Below, one piece after another: positions 1 to 6,105 of a DNA stretch of 6,180 bases. The stretch lies in the NCBI GenBank assembly GCA_026985375.1, contig JALSQP010000156.1:1-6180 (forward strand), written 5' to 3'. Source of the DNA: Desulfurococcales archaeon (GTDB lineage: Archaea > Thermoproteota > Thermoprotei_A > Sulfolobales > Desulfurococcaceae). Under the pieces are notes generated by a model. The model had not been told where the DNA came from. It did not search any database and saw nothing but the letters and a program-made list of their open reading frames with translations. Made by a program: the position numbers and the translations under genes. Each line of letters begins with the position of its first letter. Position 1 is the first letter of the stretch.

Positions 1-104
1 GGGAGAGAATTGTAGATTAGTATTGATACGAATATGATGAATACCGCTATAATGATAGCGCTAAATGGCAGTAATGACAAATAAAACAATCTATCCCCCT
101 TCAT
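1..104 (-). CDS. pstC: Phosphate ABC transporter permease PstC, N-terminal fragment
   Basis: This is the start of a gene that runs off the left edge; 34 codons plus two bases are visible. The peptide begins MKGDRLFYLS and becomes one long hydrophobic segment, roughly residues 7-33, rich in I, V, F and L, as expected for a first membrane helix. The start is ATG at 104. It lies six bases past the TGA of pstS, and a GGTGA ribosome-binding site shares its last three bases with that stop, so translation is probably coupled. The name rests mainly on position. In Pst operons the gene directly after the binding protein is normally pstC, which forms the membrane channel with PstA and is powered by PstB. 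The visible residues alone only show a membrane protein. PstA is the main alternative. Confidence 0.75.
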   Translation of the reverse strand, partial: MKGDRLFYLSLLPFSAIIIAVFIIFVSILIYNSL

Positions 105-110
105 GGGGGC

Positions 111-1226
111 TCACCTTTCTCCCTTCACTAGCCCGACAGCTTCAGCAACAATCCTCTTAACTGGGCTGGGAAGAGGGGCGTAACCGGGTATGATGTATTT
201 GTCGCCTGAACCGATTATCCAAGCAAGAAAATCCTTGATGGCTTCCGCCTTATGAGGAGGATATCCCACCCATATGAATATATGTGTGAAACAAGTAATC
301 GGGTAGGACAGTTTCCCCGGCGAATATACTACTGCCTGTAATTCTCTGCTGAAATCTCCTAATGGGCTTACAGGGAGTAGGCCGGTCTTAACGGCGTTGT
401 CACCCGCCATCATTATCGTCGTGATATTAGGCTCGACGTAATATCCTGCCTTGTTCCTAAGAAGAGCCACGCTTAGCCTGTATTTAATAGCATAAGATAA
501 TTCGACGTAGCCTATACTATATGGTGTGTTCATAACGATCGAGACTATTCCCGCGTTTCCCTTGCCGCCGAGCCCCCTCCCTGTCTTATCTACAGGCCAC
601 TCTATGATTTTGCCGACTAGTCTTATCGGCCATAATCCATTGCTCGATCTATAAAGATAATATGTGAATATCTCTGTCGTTCCACTAGAATCGCTCCTAT
701 GTACGACAATAATCCTGGCATGAGGCAATAAACTTGAGATAGACGGATTGAGCCTCTTAATTCGTTCGTCGTCCCAATAAGTTATGTTTCCAAGGTAGAT
801 CAAAGACAGTATTCGGCCATTAAGCCTTAATTTATAGCCCTTAAGATCAGGGAGATTATATATTATAGCAACAGCTCCTAAGACTATGGGTAGCTGTAGT
901 ATTTGTCCCCTATATTTTAGCCATGTCTCATGGCTTAGAGGCGGATCACTACCGCAGAAATCGGTTAGGTGCTCGAAGAACTGTTGTTGGCCCGCACCAC
1001 TACCTATTCCATTATATTCGATGGTTATTGATGGGTGAATTTTGTGGAAGACCGTTATCCAGGCCATGAGTTGTAATTGTAGAAATGTTGAGCCCGATCC
1101 CCGGATTCGTACGGTTTCTCTATTTCCTGCTATTATGCCTGGTGTGGTGAGGCCTACCGTGATGATAAGCATGAGGATAATTGTGGAGAATAATAGTTTT
1201 CTTCTATGCAACCATATAGTGATCAT
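111..1226 (-). CDS. pstS: Phosphate-binding protein PstS of the Pst ABC transporter
   Basis: This extracytoplasmic receptor captures inorganic phosphate and passes it to the PstCAB permease. The 371-residue product has a short basic start (HRRK, residues 7-10) and a hydrophobic stretch at about 11-33, a signal peptide or membrane anchor. The phosphate-binding loops of the family are visible in order: GSGSTF (43-48), YNGIGSGAG (71-79), FCGSDPPLS (90-98, with D94) and HRSDSSGTT (176-184). The family motif around YLGNITYWDD (144-153) is also present. There is no lipobox cysteine near the signal, so it is probably not a lipoprotein. ATG at 1226 is chosen because a TATA box lies about 29 bases upstream, which predicts a leaderless or nearly leaderless mRNA, and no strong ribosome-binding site is present. 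It is first in an operon with pstC and is divergent from the phoU-type regulator. Confidence 0.95.
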   Translation of the reverse strand: MITIWLHRRKLLFSTIILMLIITVGLTTPGIIAGNRETVRIRGSGSTFLQLQLMAWITVFHKIHPSITIEYNGIGSGAGQQQFFEHLTDFCGSDPPLSHETWLKYRGQILQLPIVLGAVAIIYNLPDLKGYKLRLNGRILSLIYLGNITYWDDERIKRLNPSISSLLPHARIIVVHRSDSSGTTEIFTYYLYRSSNGLWPIRLVGKIIEWPVDKTGRGLGGKGNAGIVSIVMNTPYSIGYVELSYAIKYRLSVALLRNKAGYYVEPNITTIMMAGDNAVKTGLLPVSPLGDFSRELQAVVYSPGKLSYPITCFTHIFIWVGYPPHKAEAIKDFLAWIIGSGDKYIIPGYAPLPSPVKRIVAEAVGLVKGER

Positions 1227-1251
1227 TCTTTGCCCTATTAGTTTCTTTGCT

Positions 1252-1259
1252 TATTTATA
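1252..1259 (-). promoter_or_regulatory. TATA box of the pstS-pstC operon
   Basis: The minus strand reads TATAAATA, a good archaeal box A. Its centre is about 29 bases before the pstS ATG. Archaeal transcription normally starts about 25-27 bases from the box centre, so the mRNA should begin within a few bases of the start codon. That explains the lack of a clear Shine-Dalgarno sequence. Confidence 0.6.
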
Positions 1260-1313
1260 GAGTTTTTAATGCGTATCCATTGAGGATCGCCAAGGTATGT
1301 AGGACATGGTTAG

Positions 1314-1321
1314 TTTATATA
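1314..1321 (+). promoter_or_regulatory. TATA box of the phoU-nucleotidyltransferase operon
   Basis: TTTATATA fits the crenarchaeal box A consensus and predicts a start near 1343, giving a leader of about 38 bases. A second TATATA at 1326-1331 could serve instead, with a start near 1352. Either start falls inside or beside the palindrome at 1339-1358. Confidence 0.5.
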
Positions 1322-1338
1322 GATGTATATAGGTAGAA

Positions 1339-1358
1339 TAGAGGTTGGTGAACCTATA
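1339..1358. promoter_or_regulatory. Imperfect palindrome at the phoU transcription start, candidate operator
   Basis: TAGAGGTT and AACCTATA are separated by GGTG. The arms pair at 7 of 8 positions, with a perfect inner 5-bp core (AGGTT/AACCT). The element lies at the transcription start predicted from the TATA boxes and upstream of the ribosome-binding site (GGAG at 1370-1373). It could be a binding site for a dimeric regulator, possibly the AbrB domain of the encoded PhoU itself, or a small hairpin in the leader. Both roles are inferred from position and symmetry only. Confidence 0.35.
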
Positions 1359-1380
1359 GCGTGTATGAAGGAGATCAGCG

Positions 1381-2421
1381 ATGGATAACAAGTATAAGCG
1401 AAAAGTGCAGCTGACGGGGAGCTCGACCTACATAGTCAGCTTGCCAAAGGACTGGATCAGGAGGCTCGGTATAAAGCAGGGTTGCGAAGTACTGATCAAT
1501 ATCATGCCGGATAATTCTCTAAAAATAACGCCCCTAATATATAGAGAGAAGGGTGAAGAGCCTCCACGTATAAAGTTGATCCATGTCAAAAACATCTATG
1601 GAGACGCACTAGTAGTAGAGATGATCTCAGCTTATCTCGCGGGCTACGATCAGATAATCCTCGAGTACCCAATCGAACTAGAGAGCAAGATCCTCAAGCA
1701 GATCGAGAAGGTGCAGGCGAAGACTGTCGGACTTGAAGTCCTTGAGGAGGAGCCCGGCAGACTAAAGCTCTATATGATAGTTGATAACACTAGTCTAAGC
1801 ATACATGAGTCGCTGGAGAAGATGATGAGCATAGCTGTTCTCATGATTGATAACGCTCTCAAGTTCTTAAAGGAAGAAAAAGAAGTTCTTTTACAGAGCA
1901 TTGTCAGGAAAGACGATACAGTCGACAAGCTGTTTTTGCTCATTATGAGGCAGTTGAACCAGGTGCTTTCAGGCAGGATAGGCTTAGACAAGACAGGGCT
2001 GAAGACCTATCCGGAAATCCCATATTTTGTTATTGTGGCTAAAAGTATTGAGAGAATAGCTGATCACGCTGTTCTATTGTCTAAGTATATAACTAAGATA
2101 GACCGTGTAATGGATGTATATCAGGACATCTACGAGTTGCTCGATATGGCTAAACAAGCCTACATGATATCAATAAGAGGATTTAGATTACATGATACAA
2201 AATTAGCTCTTAGAGCACTCAATAAGATAACTGAGGCAGAGCAACGCCTTAATGATTTCAGGGATACTCTACCTCCGAGTGACGGTCTCAACGCAATATA
2301 TCCGGTGCTAGAAAGTATCAATAGGATAATCGCTTACAGTAGAGATATTGTGGAAGCAACATACAATCTCGCAACTTATAGGGAACTGATCGGCTATGTT
2401 GATCACAGGGAGAAAGTCTGA
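1381..2421 (+). CDS. phoU: AbrB-PhoU fusion, phosphate uptake regulator
   Basis: This is a 346-residue cytoplasmic regulator of phosphate uptake. Residues about 5-52 form a SpoVT/AbrB-type swapped-hairpin DNA-binding domain: KVQLTGSSTYIVSLPKDW, then RLGIKQGCEVLI and a SLKITP strand. From about 120 to 335 the sequence is mostly helical and PhoU-like, with repeated acidic and hydrophobic helices such as HESLEKMMSIAVLMIDNAL and SIERIADHAVLLSKY. The E/DxxxD-type positions in such helices bind metals in PhoU structures. Bacterial PhoU acts through PhoR and PstB. Fusion to a DNA-binding domain, a known archaeal arrangement, suggests it senses Pst status and controls transcription directly. The start is ATG at 1381, seven bases after a strong GGAG (1370-1373). 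It is divergent from pstS, which supports the role, and its 3' end overlaps the next gene by 26 bp. Confidence 0.9.
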   Translation: MDNKYKRKVQLTGSSTYIVSLPKDWIRRLGIKQGCEVLINIMPDNSLKITPLIYREKGEEPPRIKLIHVKNIYGDALVVEMISAYLAGYDQIILEYPIELESKILKQIEKVQAKTVGLEVLEEEPGRLKLYMIVDNTSLSIHESLEKMMSIAVLMIDNALKFLKEEKEVLLQSIVRKDDTVDKLFLLIMRQLNQVLSGRIGLDKTGLKTYPEIPYFVIVAKSIERIADHAVLLSKYITKIDRVMDVYQDIYELLDMAKQAYMISIRGFRLHDTKLALRALNKITEAEQRLNDFRDTLPPSDGLNAIYPVLESINRIIAYSRDIVEATYNLATYRELIGYVDHREKV

Positions 2422-3265
2422 ACTAAGACTCCTTGAGGGGGAACCAGTACAGTACCGGGGCGTAATATGGATCGTTAAGGGTGAGCAACATCCTCCCGGA
2501 TACTTGGTGGCTTATCCCCGCTATGATCTAATGAGAAGAGACAAGCTATCAGGTCATGAGAGAAACATGCTTGTTCAAGAACATCTCTTCTATTGGAACT
2601 GCCTAGACCTATGTGTACCCATTATACCTCTTCATAACACGATACAACATTATAGAAAATTATCGTGGCAGGCTGAAATGATAAAAATCATTATGGAGCA
2701 GATCATAGGAGATCTGGGCGAAGTGATTGTATCGGGTTCATCAATAATTATGAGAGGCAACGATGTAGACCTGGTTATCTATACGGTAAAGCCTGCATTA
2801 GTGGTAAAGAAGATAAAAGAGAGCCGAGGCGTTTTAATCGAAGAAGCAGGGACAGGCGATCTGTATAGGGAATGGTTATTGAAGCATAAACATGTCATGT
2901 CTTTCCAAGAATATCTCGGCTTAAAGAAAAATAGTATACTCCACATTAAAATAGCAGGTTGGCCTGTTAGCCTGAGAATAGTGCCTTACCGTCACGGTTT
3001 CTCATCATGTATAAACCCGGTCTTTTTACGGAGAAAATACTCGGGTTATCTGGAAATAATAAGAGCTCTTAGCCCATACACTACTCCTGCAAGATTCCTC
3101 GCTAAGCTACAGAATGGTGAAAATATTGTCCTGGAGACCCGGAAAATATTATATGCAGAGCTACAAATTGGCAGATATTTCTTAGAGAACGGTTATATCG
3201 AAGTGAGAAAGAATGGTAAATATGTTATACCAGATCACGGTATACTGCATCCTGTCAATGTATAA
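2396..3265 (+). CDS. Predicted archaeal nucleotidyltransferase of unknown role
   Basis: This 289-residue product has a Pol-beta-type nucleotidyltransferase core. VSGSSIIMRGNDVDLVIY (112-129) matches the pattern G-S then D-x-D, giving likely metal ligands D123 and D125. An N-terminal segment, VKGEQHPPGYLVAYPRYD (27-44), recalls an archaeal family of uncharacterised nucleotidyltransferases (I believe COG1665; recalled, not searched). In the strand where many such enzymes carry the third carboxylate, this protein reads VSLRIVPYR (191-199), with Ser192, so catalysis may be altered or the acid may lie elsewhere. The substrate is unknown. Only ATG 2396 or TTG 2399 can start a product containing the N-terminal motif, and no strong ribosome-binding site precedes them. 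The 26-bp overlap with phoU implies coupled translation in one operon. The 3' end overlaps hypB convergently by 11 bp. Confidence 0.75.
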   Translation: MLITGRKSELRLLEGEPVQYRGVIWIVKGEQHPPGYLVAYPRYDLMRRDKLSGHERNMLVQEHLFYWNCLDLCVPIIPLHNTIQHYRKLSWQAEMIKIIMEQIIGDLGEVIVSGSSIIMRGNDVDLVIYTVKPALVVKKIKESRGVLIEEAGTGDLYREWLLKHKHVMSFQEYLGLKKNSILHIKIAGWPVSLRIVPYRHGFSSCINPVFLRRKYSGYLEIIRALSPYTTPARFLAKLQNGENIVLETRKILYAELQIGRYFLENGYIEVRKNGKYVIPDHGILHPVNV

Positions 3266-3995
3266 ATGATCTTATCCTGTTCACAGCTTTCCTAAGATAG
3301 GGCTCAATTTCATCTGTAAGTTCATATGGCTTACCGATAAGTAAGTCCATTTTACTGATGTAGGGTATATTACCGAGGTATTCCACACCGTATTTCTTAG
3401 CCAACAGTCTCAAGGGGCCCGGCTCAGACGCCATGTTCTCGATCAAACCTATTATCTCGTTACCGATCTCTCTTAGAACTTTGACGAGTTTCTCAACGCT
3501 CTTTATCGCTAAGGGACTAGGAGTACCGACTACTAGGGGCCTCGGGGATGGTATGTAGGTCAATATATCAAGAGCCTCGTCCCGGATTCCCGGCGGTGTA
3601 TCGATAATAAGGATCTCTACTCCGGGCCACCTCGTTATACATAGTATTTCCTTGAATACTTCATCCACATACTTCCCTCTAAGAGGCAATGGTTCGTCAC
3701 CGCTATAGTATGCTGTCGTCATAAATCTTATACCAGCGATCATTGGAGGCACGACTCCTTTCTCTTCCTCAGGCCACGAACTGATATTGGCGCCTAATAG
3801 TATGTGGAGGCCGGGATTAGTAAAGTCAAGATCTAATAGTCCTGTCCCTACACCGTGGCGGGCCAGTAGGATCGCTAGTGATCCCGCGATAACTGTTTTG
3901 CCCACCCCACCCTTACTGCTCATGACGGGAACGATAACTTTTATTTTGGAGAGCCTCTCTTTCGCAGCTAGGAGCCTCGGATCTATACTTGTCAT
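3255..3995 (-). CDS. hypB: ATPase-type HypB (Mrp/MinD family), nickel insertion partner of HypA
   Basis: This is a 246-residue cytoplasmic P-loop ATPase of the Mrp/NBP35/MinD class. Visible motifs are a deviant Walker A, SSKGGVGKT (26-34, signature K28 and K33), a switch segment LLDLDFTNPG (53-62, D55 and D57) and a Walker B-like IIDTPPG (130-136). Mrp/NBP35 iron-sulfur carriers have a C-terminal CxxC after the ENM motif. Here ENMASEPG (186-193) lacks it, and C119 is the only cysteine. In Thermococcus kodakarensis a Mrp/MinD-type ATPase without GTPase motifs serves as HypB and binds HypA to load nickel into hydrogenase. Adjacency to hypA makes that role likely here. ATG 3995 follows the hypA stop by two bases, and its ribosome-binding site GAGGTG (4009-4004) lies inside the hypA end, so the two are coupled. 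The alternative is a general MinD-like ATPase. Confidence 0.85.
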   Translation of the reverse strand: MTSIDPRLLAAKERLSKIKVIVPVMSSKGGVGKTVIAGSLAILLARHGVGTGLLDLDFTNPGLHILLGANISSWPEEEKGVVPPMIAGIRFMTTAYYSGDEPLPLRGKYVDEVFKEILCITRWPGVEILIIDTPPGIRDEALDILTYIPSPRPLVVGTPSPLAIKSVEKLVKVLREIGNEIIGLIENMASEPGPLRLLAKKYGVEYLGNIPYISKMDLLIGKPYELTDEIEPYLRKAVNRIRSFIH

Positions 3996-3997
3996 GA

Positions 3998-4396
3998 TTA
4001 CTCCACCTCGATCAAGGTTATATCTACTCCTCTCCCCTTCACTATATCAAAATCCCTGCTACCACACACAGGGCATCTATAGTAAGAGAAAATAGTCTCG
4101 GGGACAAAATGAATGGCTTCCTTAACCGTATCATTGAAAACATCTACGTCAGGCTTCCACTCATATCCGCATTTCCTGCACCGTAGCACGGGTTCTTCGT
4201 CCTCGAAATCAATCTTTGCAACGGTGTAACCCATGCTCTCTAGTATCTCTTTCAATGCGAAGCCGAGTATTTCCTTGTCAATGCTCTGGAGAACCCCCAA
4301 TTTCACAATAATTCTCTTGATATTTTTTCTATCGTGACCAATCCTATAGATAATGTATCTTGCTAGAGCATCAGCGAGAGCCCATTCATGAACCAT
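3998..4396 (-). CDS. hypA: Hydrogenase nickel chaperone HypA
   Basis: HypA binds nickel at its N terminus and, with HypB, delivers it to the large subunit of [NiFe] hydrogenase. From ATG 4396 the product has 132 residues. It opens MVHEWALADAL, the family's N-terminal nickel motif. A zinc domain has two CxxC pairs, CRKC (73-76) and CPVC (108-111), separated by a long insert with HFVPE (96-100), and ends with FDIVKGRGVDI. This layout closely recalls Thermococcus HypA. An upstream in-frame ATG at 4447 would add 17 residues before the nickel motif. It is rejected because it lies upstream of the probable TATA box, whereas 4396 has a GGTGA site seven bases before it. The nickel-binding His is residue 3 of the encoded chain, not 2, but removal of Met before Val would restore it to position 2. 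Confidence 0.93.
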   Translation of the reverse strand: MVHEWALADALARYIIYRIGHDRKNIKRIIVKLGVLQSIDKEILGFALKEILESMGYTVAKIDFEDEEPVLRCRKCGYEWKPDVDVFNDTVKEAIHFVPETIFSYYRCPVCGSRDFDIVKGRGVDITLIEVE

Positions 4397-4403
4397 TGTA
4401 TGG

Positions 4404-4408
4404 TCACC
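4404..4408 (-). promoter_or_regulatory. Ribosome-binding site fixing the hypA start
   Basis: GGTGA on the minus strand is complementary to the archaeal 16S tail and lies seven bases before ATG 4396. It decides this start over the in-frame ATG at 4447, which has no comparable site. Confidence 0.75.
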
Positions 4409-4430
4409 GTTTACGGATATGATGTTATGG

Positions 4431-4444
4431 GATAAAATAAATAT
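4431..4444 (-). promoter_or_regulatory. TATA-like box of the hypA-hypB operon
   Basis: The minus strand reads ATATTTATTTTATC, an A/T block resembling archaeal box A. Its centre near 4438 predicts transcription from about 4412, just ahead of the GGTGA site. The roughly 430-bp separation from hypD also suggests that hypA-hypB has its own promoter. Confidence 0.45.
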
Positions 4445-4460
4445 CATGTGGAGAATAGAA

Positions 4461-4495
4461 TAGGATAACTGATTCTTCTATAGATAGTTATTCTA
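4461..4495. repeat. Imperfect inverted repeat upstream of the hypA promoter
   Basis: TAGGATAACT (4461-4470) and AGTTATTCTA (4486-4495) are reverse complements except for one G/T position that would be a G-U pair in RNA. A further G-U pair (4471/4485) extends the stem to 11. The loop of 13 bases contains CTATAG. The repeat starts about 17 bp upstream of the TATA-like box on the hypA side, where an archaeal activator or repressor could bind. A hairpin in a plus-strand transcript is the other reading. Confidence 0.4.
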
Positions 4496-4496
4496 G

Positions 4497-4763
4497 GAGG
4501 TAACCTATAGGGAGTCTTACGAGCTATATCTCTTGTAGATTGACAGAGATTCAGAACATTCCTTCCACTCAATAATTGCATTGAATGTTGCAATACCACT
4601 GTTCCCAAATATTATGCTTTACTTCATAGTTGAAGAACCAGCTCTCATGTTAAGTGATTCCACAACCGCTCTGATAGCGAATCTCTTAATGAATAACATG
4701 TTAAGGATGGATTGATCCCAGCTTATTAAATGGTTCATAGACAGGGTTCAAGGATTTTCATAG
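4497..4763 (+). pseudogene. Possible decayed membrane-protein reading frame
   Basis: The 382 bp between the hypD stop and the longer hypA frame contain no intact gene. In one plus-strand frame the text looks protein-like but is broken: 13 codons from 4497, TAG at 4536, 58 open codons (4539-4712), TGA at 4713, 15 codons, then TAG at 4761. The middle part is hydrophobic (ALNVAIPLFPNIMLYFIVEE, from about 4578) and continues ALMLSDSTTALIANLLMNNM, like the edge of a membrane protein. A GGAGGT ribosome-binding-like site lies at 4496-4501 and a T-rich tract follows the last stop. I do not recognise the family. Chance open frame in A/T-rich DNA is a serious alternative, and there is no good start codon after the ribosome-binding-like site. 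Confidence 0.25.
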
Positions 4764-4782
4764 TTTTTTCATTTTCTTCTTA
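4764..4782 (+). terminator. T-rich tract, possible plus-strand terminator
   Basis: TTTTTTC then ATTTTCTTCTTAT directly follows the TAG at 4761-4763. Archaeal polymerases stop at such U-rich stretches without needing a hairpin. On this strand it would end transcription of the putative remnant. It cannot terminate hypD, which runs the other way and sees an A-rich sequence here. Confidence 0.3.
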
Positions 4783-4829
4783 TCATTAATCTCTCTCCTC
4801 TCGCATTATGAGGATAAGGATATGTAGGC

Positions 4830-5963
4830 CTAGATGATCAAGGGTAAGTTCTCTGCCCATATCCTGCATGTTCCCTCGCTACTAACCATACAGGGCCCAT
4901 AAGGGTTCTCAGGTGTGCATCTCTTCATAAATAATGGACAATCTGTCGGTCTTGCTGCCCCCAATACTATGTCTGGGCATCTGCATCCTGGGAGATGCTC
5001 GTGTGAACCGGGTTTCTCTTCGATGTCGAGGACTGCGAAGATGTCTCGACCCCTATATTCTTTCTTAGGATAAGCACCGCTATCAGGTATGTAGCCTAAG
5101 GCTCTCCAATAAGCGGTTCTAGCCTCATAGACCTTCTGGATAGCCTTCTTCGCCGAGATGTTTCCGTGAGGCTTGACAACCCTCGTATACTCGTTCACCA
5201 AGCGTGGCCTATTCTCGAGCCTCATCTCAAGAATATACTTTACAGCAAGGAGTACGTCCACGGGCTCAAAACCTGAGACAACGACTGGTATACCATATTC
5301 TTCTGGGAGGAAAAACCATGCATTAGCGCCGATGATAGATGACACATGGCCTGGAGCGATTACCCCGTCCAAACGTATATCTTGTCTGTTCTCAAGGAGG
5401 TACTTCATAACAGGCGGTGTAAGTCTATAAGCATGGAGTATCAGGAGATTATCAGGGACGCTTCCCGCCATGAGAGGAAAAGCAGTTGTCGGCATCGTTG
5501 TCTCAAAACCAACTGCGAAAAACACGTGCTTCTTATCCTTCTCTCTTAGCGCTTGTTTTATCGAGTCGAGAAAGCTATAGACTACCCTAACCTTACCACC
5601 TGCTACATGCGCATCATACAGGCTCCTAACACCCCCAATCCGTGTCCCTGGCAGCTTATAGGCGTCGCCATATGTGTGTACAACGTATCCCTCAAAACTC
5701 AGATCGATAAGGAGATCGACATAGTATCCCGGCGTTATACACACAGGGCATCCAGGCCCAGCGATAAGCTCAACGTTATCCGGCATCAATGTTCTGAGAC
5801 CATAATGCGATATGGTCCATTCATGTGTCCCGCAAAAATTCATTATTTTAAGAGTACCGCTATATTCTCTAGCGAGAGAACGGATCTCATTAATTATCTT
5901 AGATGCTCGAGGATTTCTCTCGAAAACACGTCTAATAACGTCGACAATATTGTGTTTATGCAA
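4830..5963 (-). CDS. hypD: Hydrogenase maturation protein HypD
   Basis: HypD is a [4Fe-4S] protein that, with HypC and HypE, assembles the Fe(CN)2CO group of [NiFe] hydrogenases. From TTG 5963 the product has 377 residues. Hallmarks in order are FCGTHEWTISHYGL (active-site Cys44), AGPGCPVC (68-75), HTYGDAYKLPG, AVGFETTMPTT, APGHVSSIIGA and VVSGFEPVD. The C-terminal cysteine-rich region has C327, C329, C342, C349, C358 and C366, with family motifs DCPLFMKRCTP and CMVSSEGTC. It supplies iron-sulfur ligands. TTG 5963 is preferred over the longer TTG at 5993 because GGTGA lies eight bases before it and it puts the CGTH cysteine near position 41-44, as usual. GTG 5978 is another option. It follows a MoeA-like gene on the same strand, with its own A/T-rich promoter candidate. 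HypC and HypE are outside the window. Confidence 0.95.
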   Translation of the reverse strand: MHKHNIVDVIRRVFERNPRASKIINEIRSLAREYSGTLKIMNFCGTHEWTISHYGLRTLMPDNVELIAGPGCPVCITPGYYVDLLIDLSFEGYVVHTYGDAYKLPGTRIGGVRSLYDAHVAGGKVRVVYSFLDSIKQALREKDKKHVFFAVGFETTMPTTAFPLMAGSVPDNLLILHAYRLTPPVMKYLLENRQDIRLDGVIAPGHVSSIIGANAWFFLPEEYGIPVVVSGFEPVDVLLAVKYILEMRLENRPRLVNEYTRVVKPHGNISAKKAIQKVYEARTAYWRALGYIPDSGAYPKKEYRGRDIFAVLDIEEKPGSHEHLPGCRCPDIVLGAARPTDCPLFMKRCTPENPYGPCMVSSEGTCRIWAENLPLII

Positions 5964-5971
5964 AACTATAG

Positions 5972-5976
5972 TCACC
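5972..5976 (-). promoter_or_regulatory. Ribosome-binding site supporting the TTG 5963 start of hypD
   Basis: GGTGA lies eight bases upstream of TTG 5963, the same motif and nearly the same spacing as before hypA. The upstream TTG 5993 has only AGAGTA before it. This supports the shorter HypD. Confidence 0.6.
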
Positions 5977-6050
5977 ACTTGTCCATAAGGCAATACTCTA
6001 GTGTTACTCTAATGCGTCAGTAGTTCTATTATGTGTTCTGACCCAGCATC

Positions 6051-6065
6051 TAATATTTATTAAAA
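6051..6065 (-). promoter_or_regulatory. TATA-like box of hypD
   Basis: The minus strand reads TTTTAATAAATATTA, the most A/T-rich block in the 142-bp gap between the MoeA-like gene and hypD. It would start transcription near 6032-6035, leaving a leader of about 70 bases before TTG 5963. The same tract could also help end transcription of the gene upstream. Confidence 0.4.
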
Positions 6066-6105
6066 CAGTGTAATGCCTTGCCAAGTTACTGTATCTCCAT
6101 ATAGA

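Noticed and set aside
1159..1165. C-box-like GTGATGA, considered as part of a C/D box guide RNA
   Set aside because: It lies in the pstS coding region and I found no properly spaced D, C' and D' boxes.
3787..4095. A 102-codon plus-strand frame opposite hypB and hypA
   Set aside because: It is antisense to the P-loop and zinc-domain coding of two clear genes and shows no protein family signs.
4502..4510. The word AACCTATAG also occurs at 1351-1359 in the phoU promoter palindrome
   Set aside because: A shared 9-mer between two such intergenic regions is not surprising by chance, and the partner arm of the palindrome is missing here.
4575..4594. Small inverted repeat ATTGCA-N8-TGCAAT
   Set aside because: A six-base stem in A/T-rich DNA is weak, and it sits inside the possible coding remnant with no functional context.
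4536..4715. Read-through of TAG or TGA (pyrrolysine or selenocysteine) in the broken plus-strand frame
   Set aside because: There is no sign of a recoding element, two different stops would need recoding, and there is no good start codon. Decay or chance is simpler.
4619..4738. A 39-residue minus-strand frame starting MNHLISWDQS in the hypD-hypA gap
   Set aside because: No ribosome-binding site, no recognisable motif, and its length is expected by chance.
5553..6023. A 156-codon open frame on the plus strand opposite hypD
   Set aside because: It is wholly antisense to strongly conserved HypD motifs, has no recognisable domain, and is a by-product of hypD codon use.
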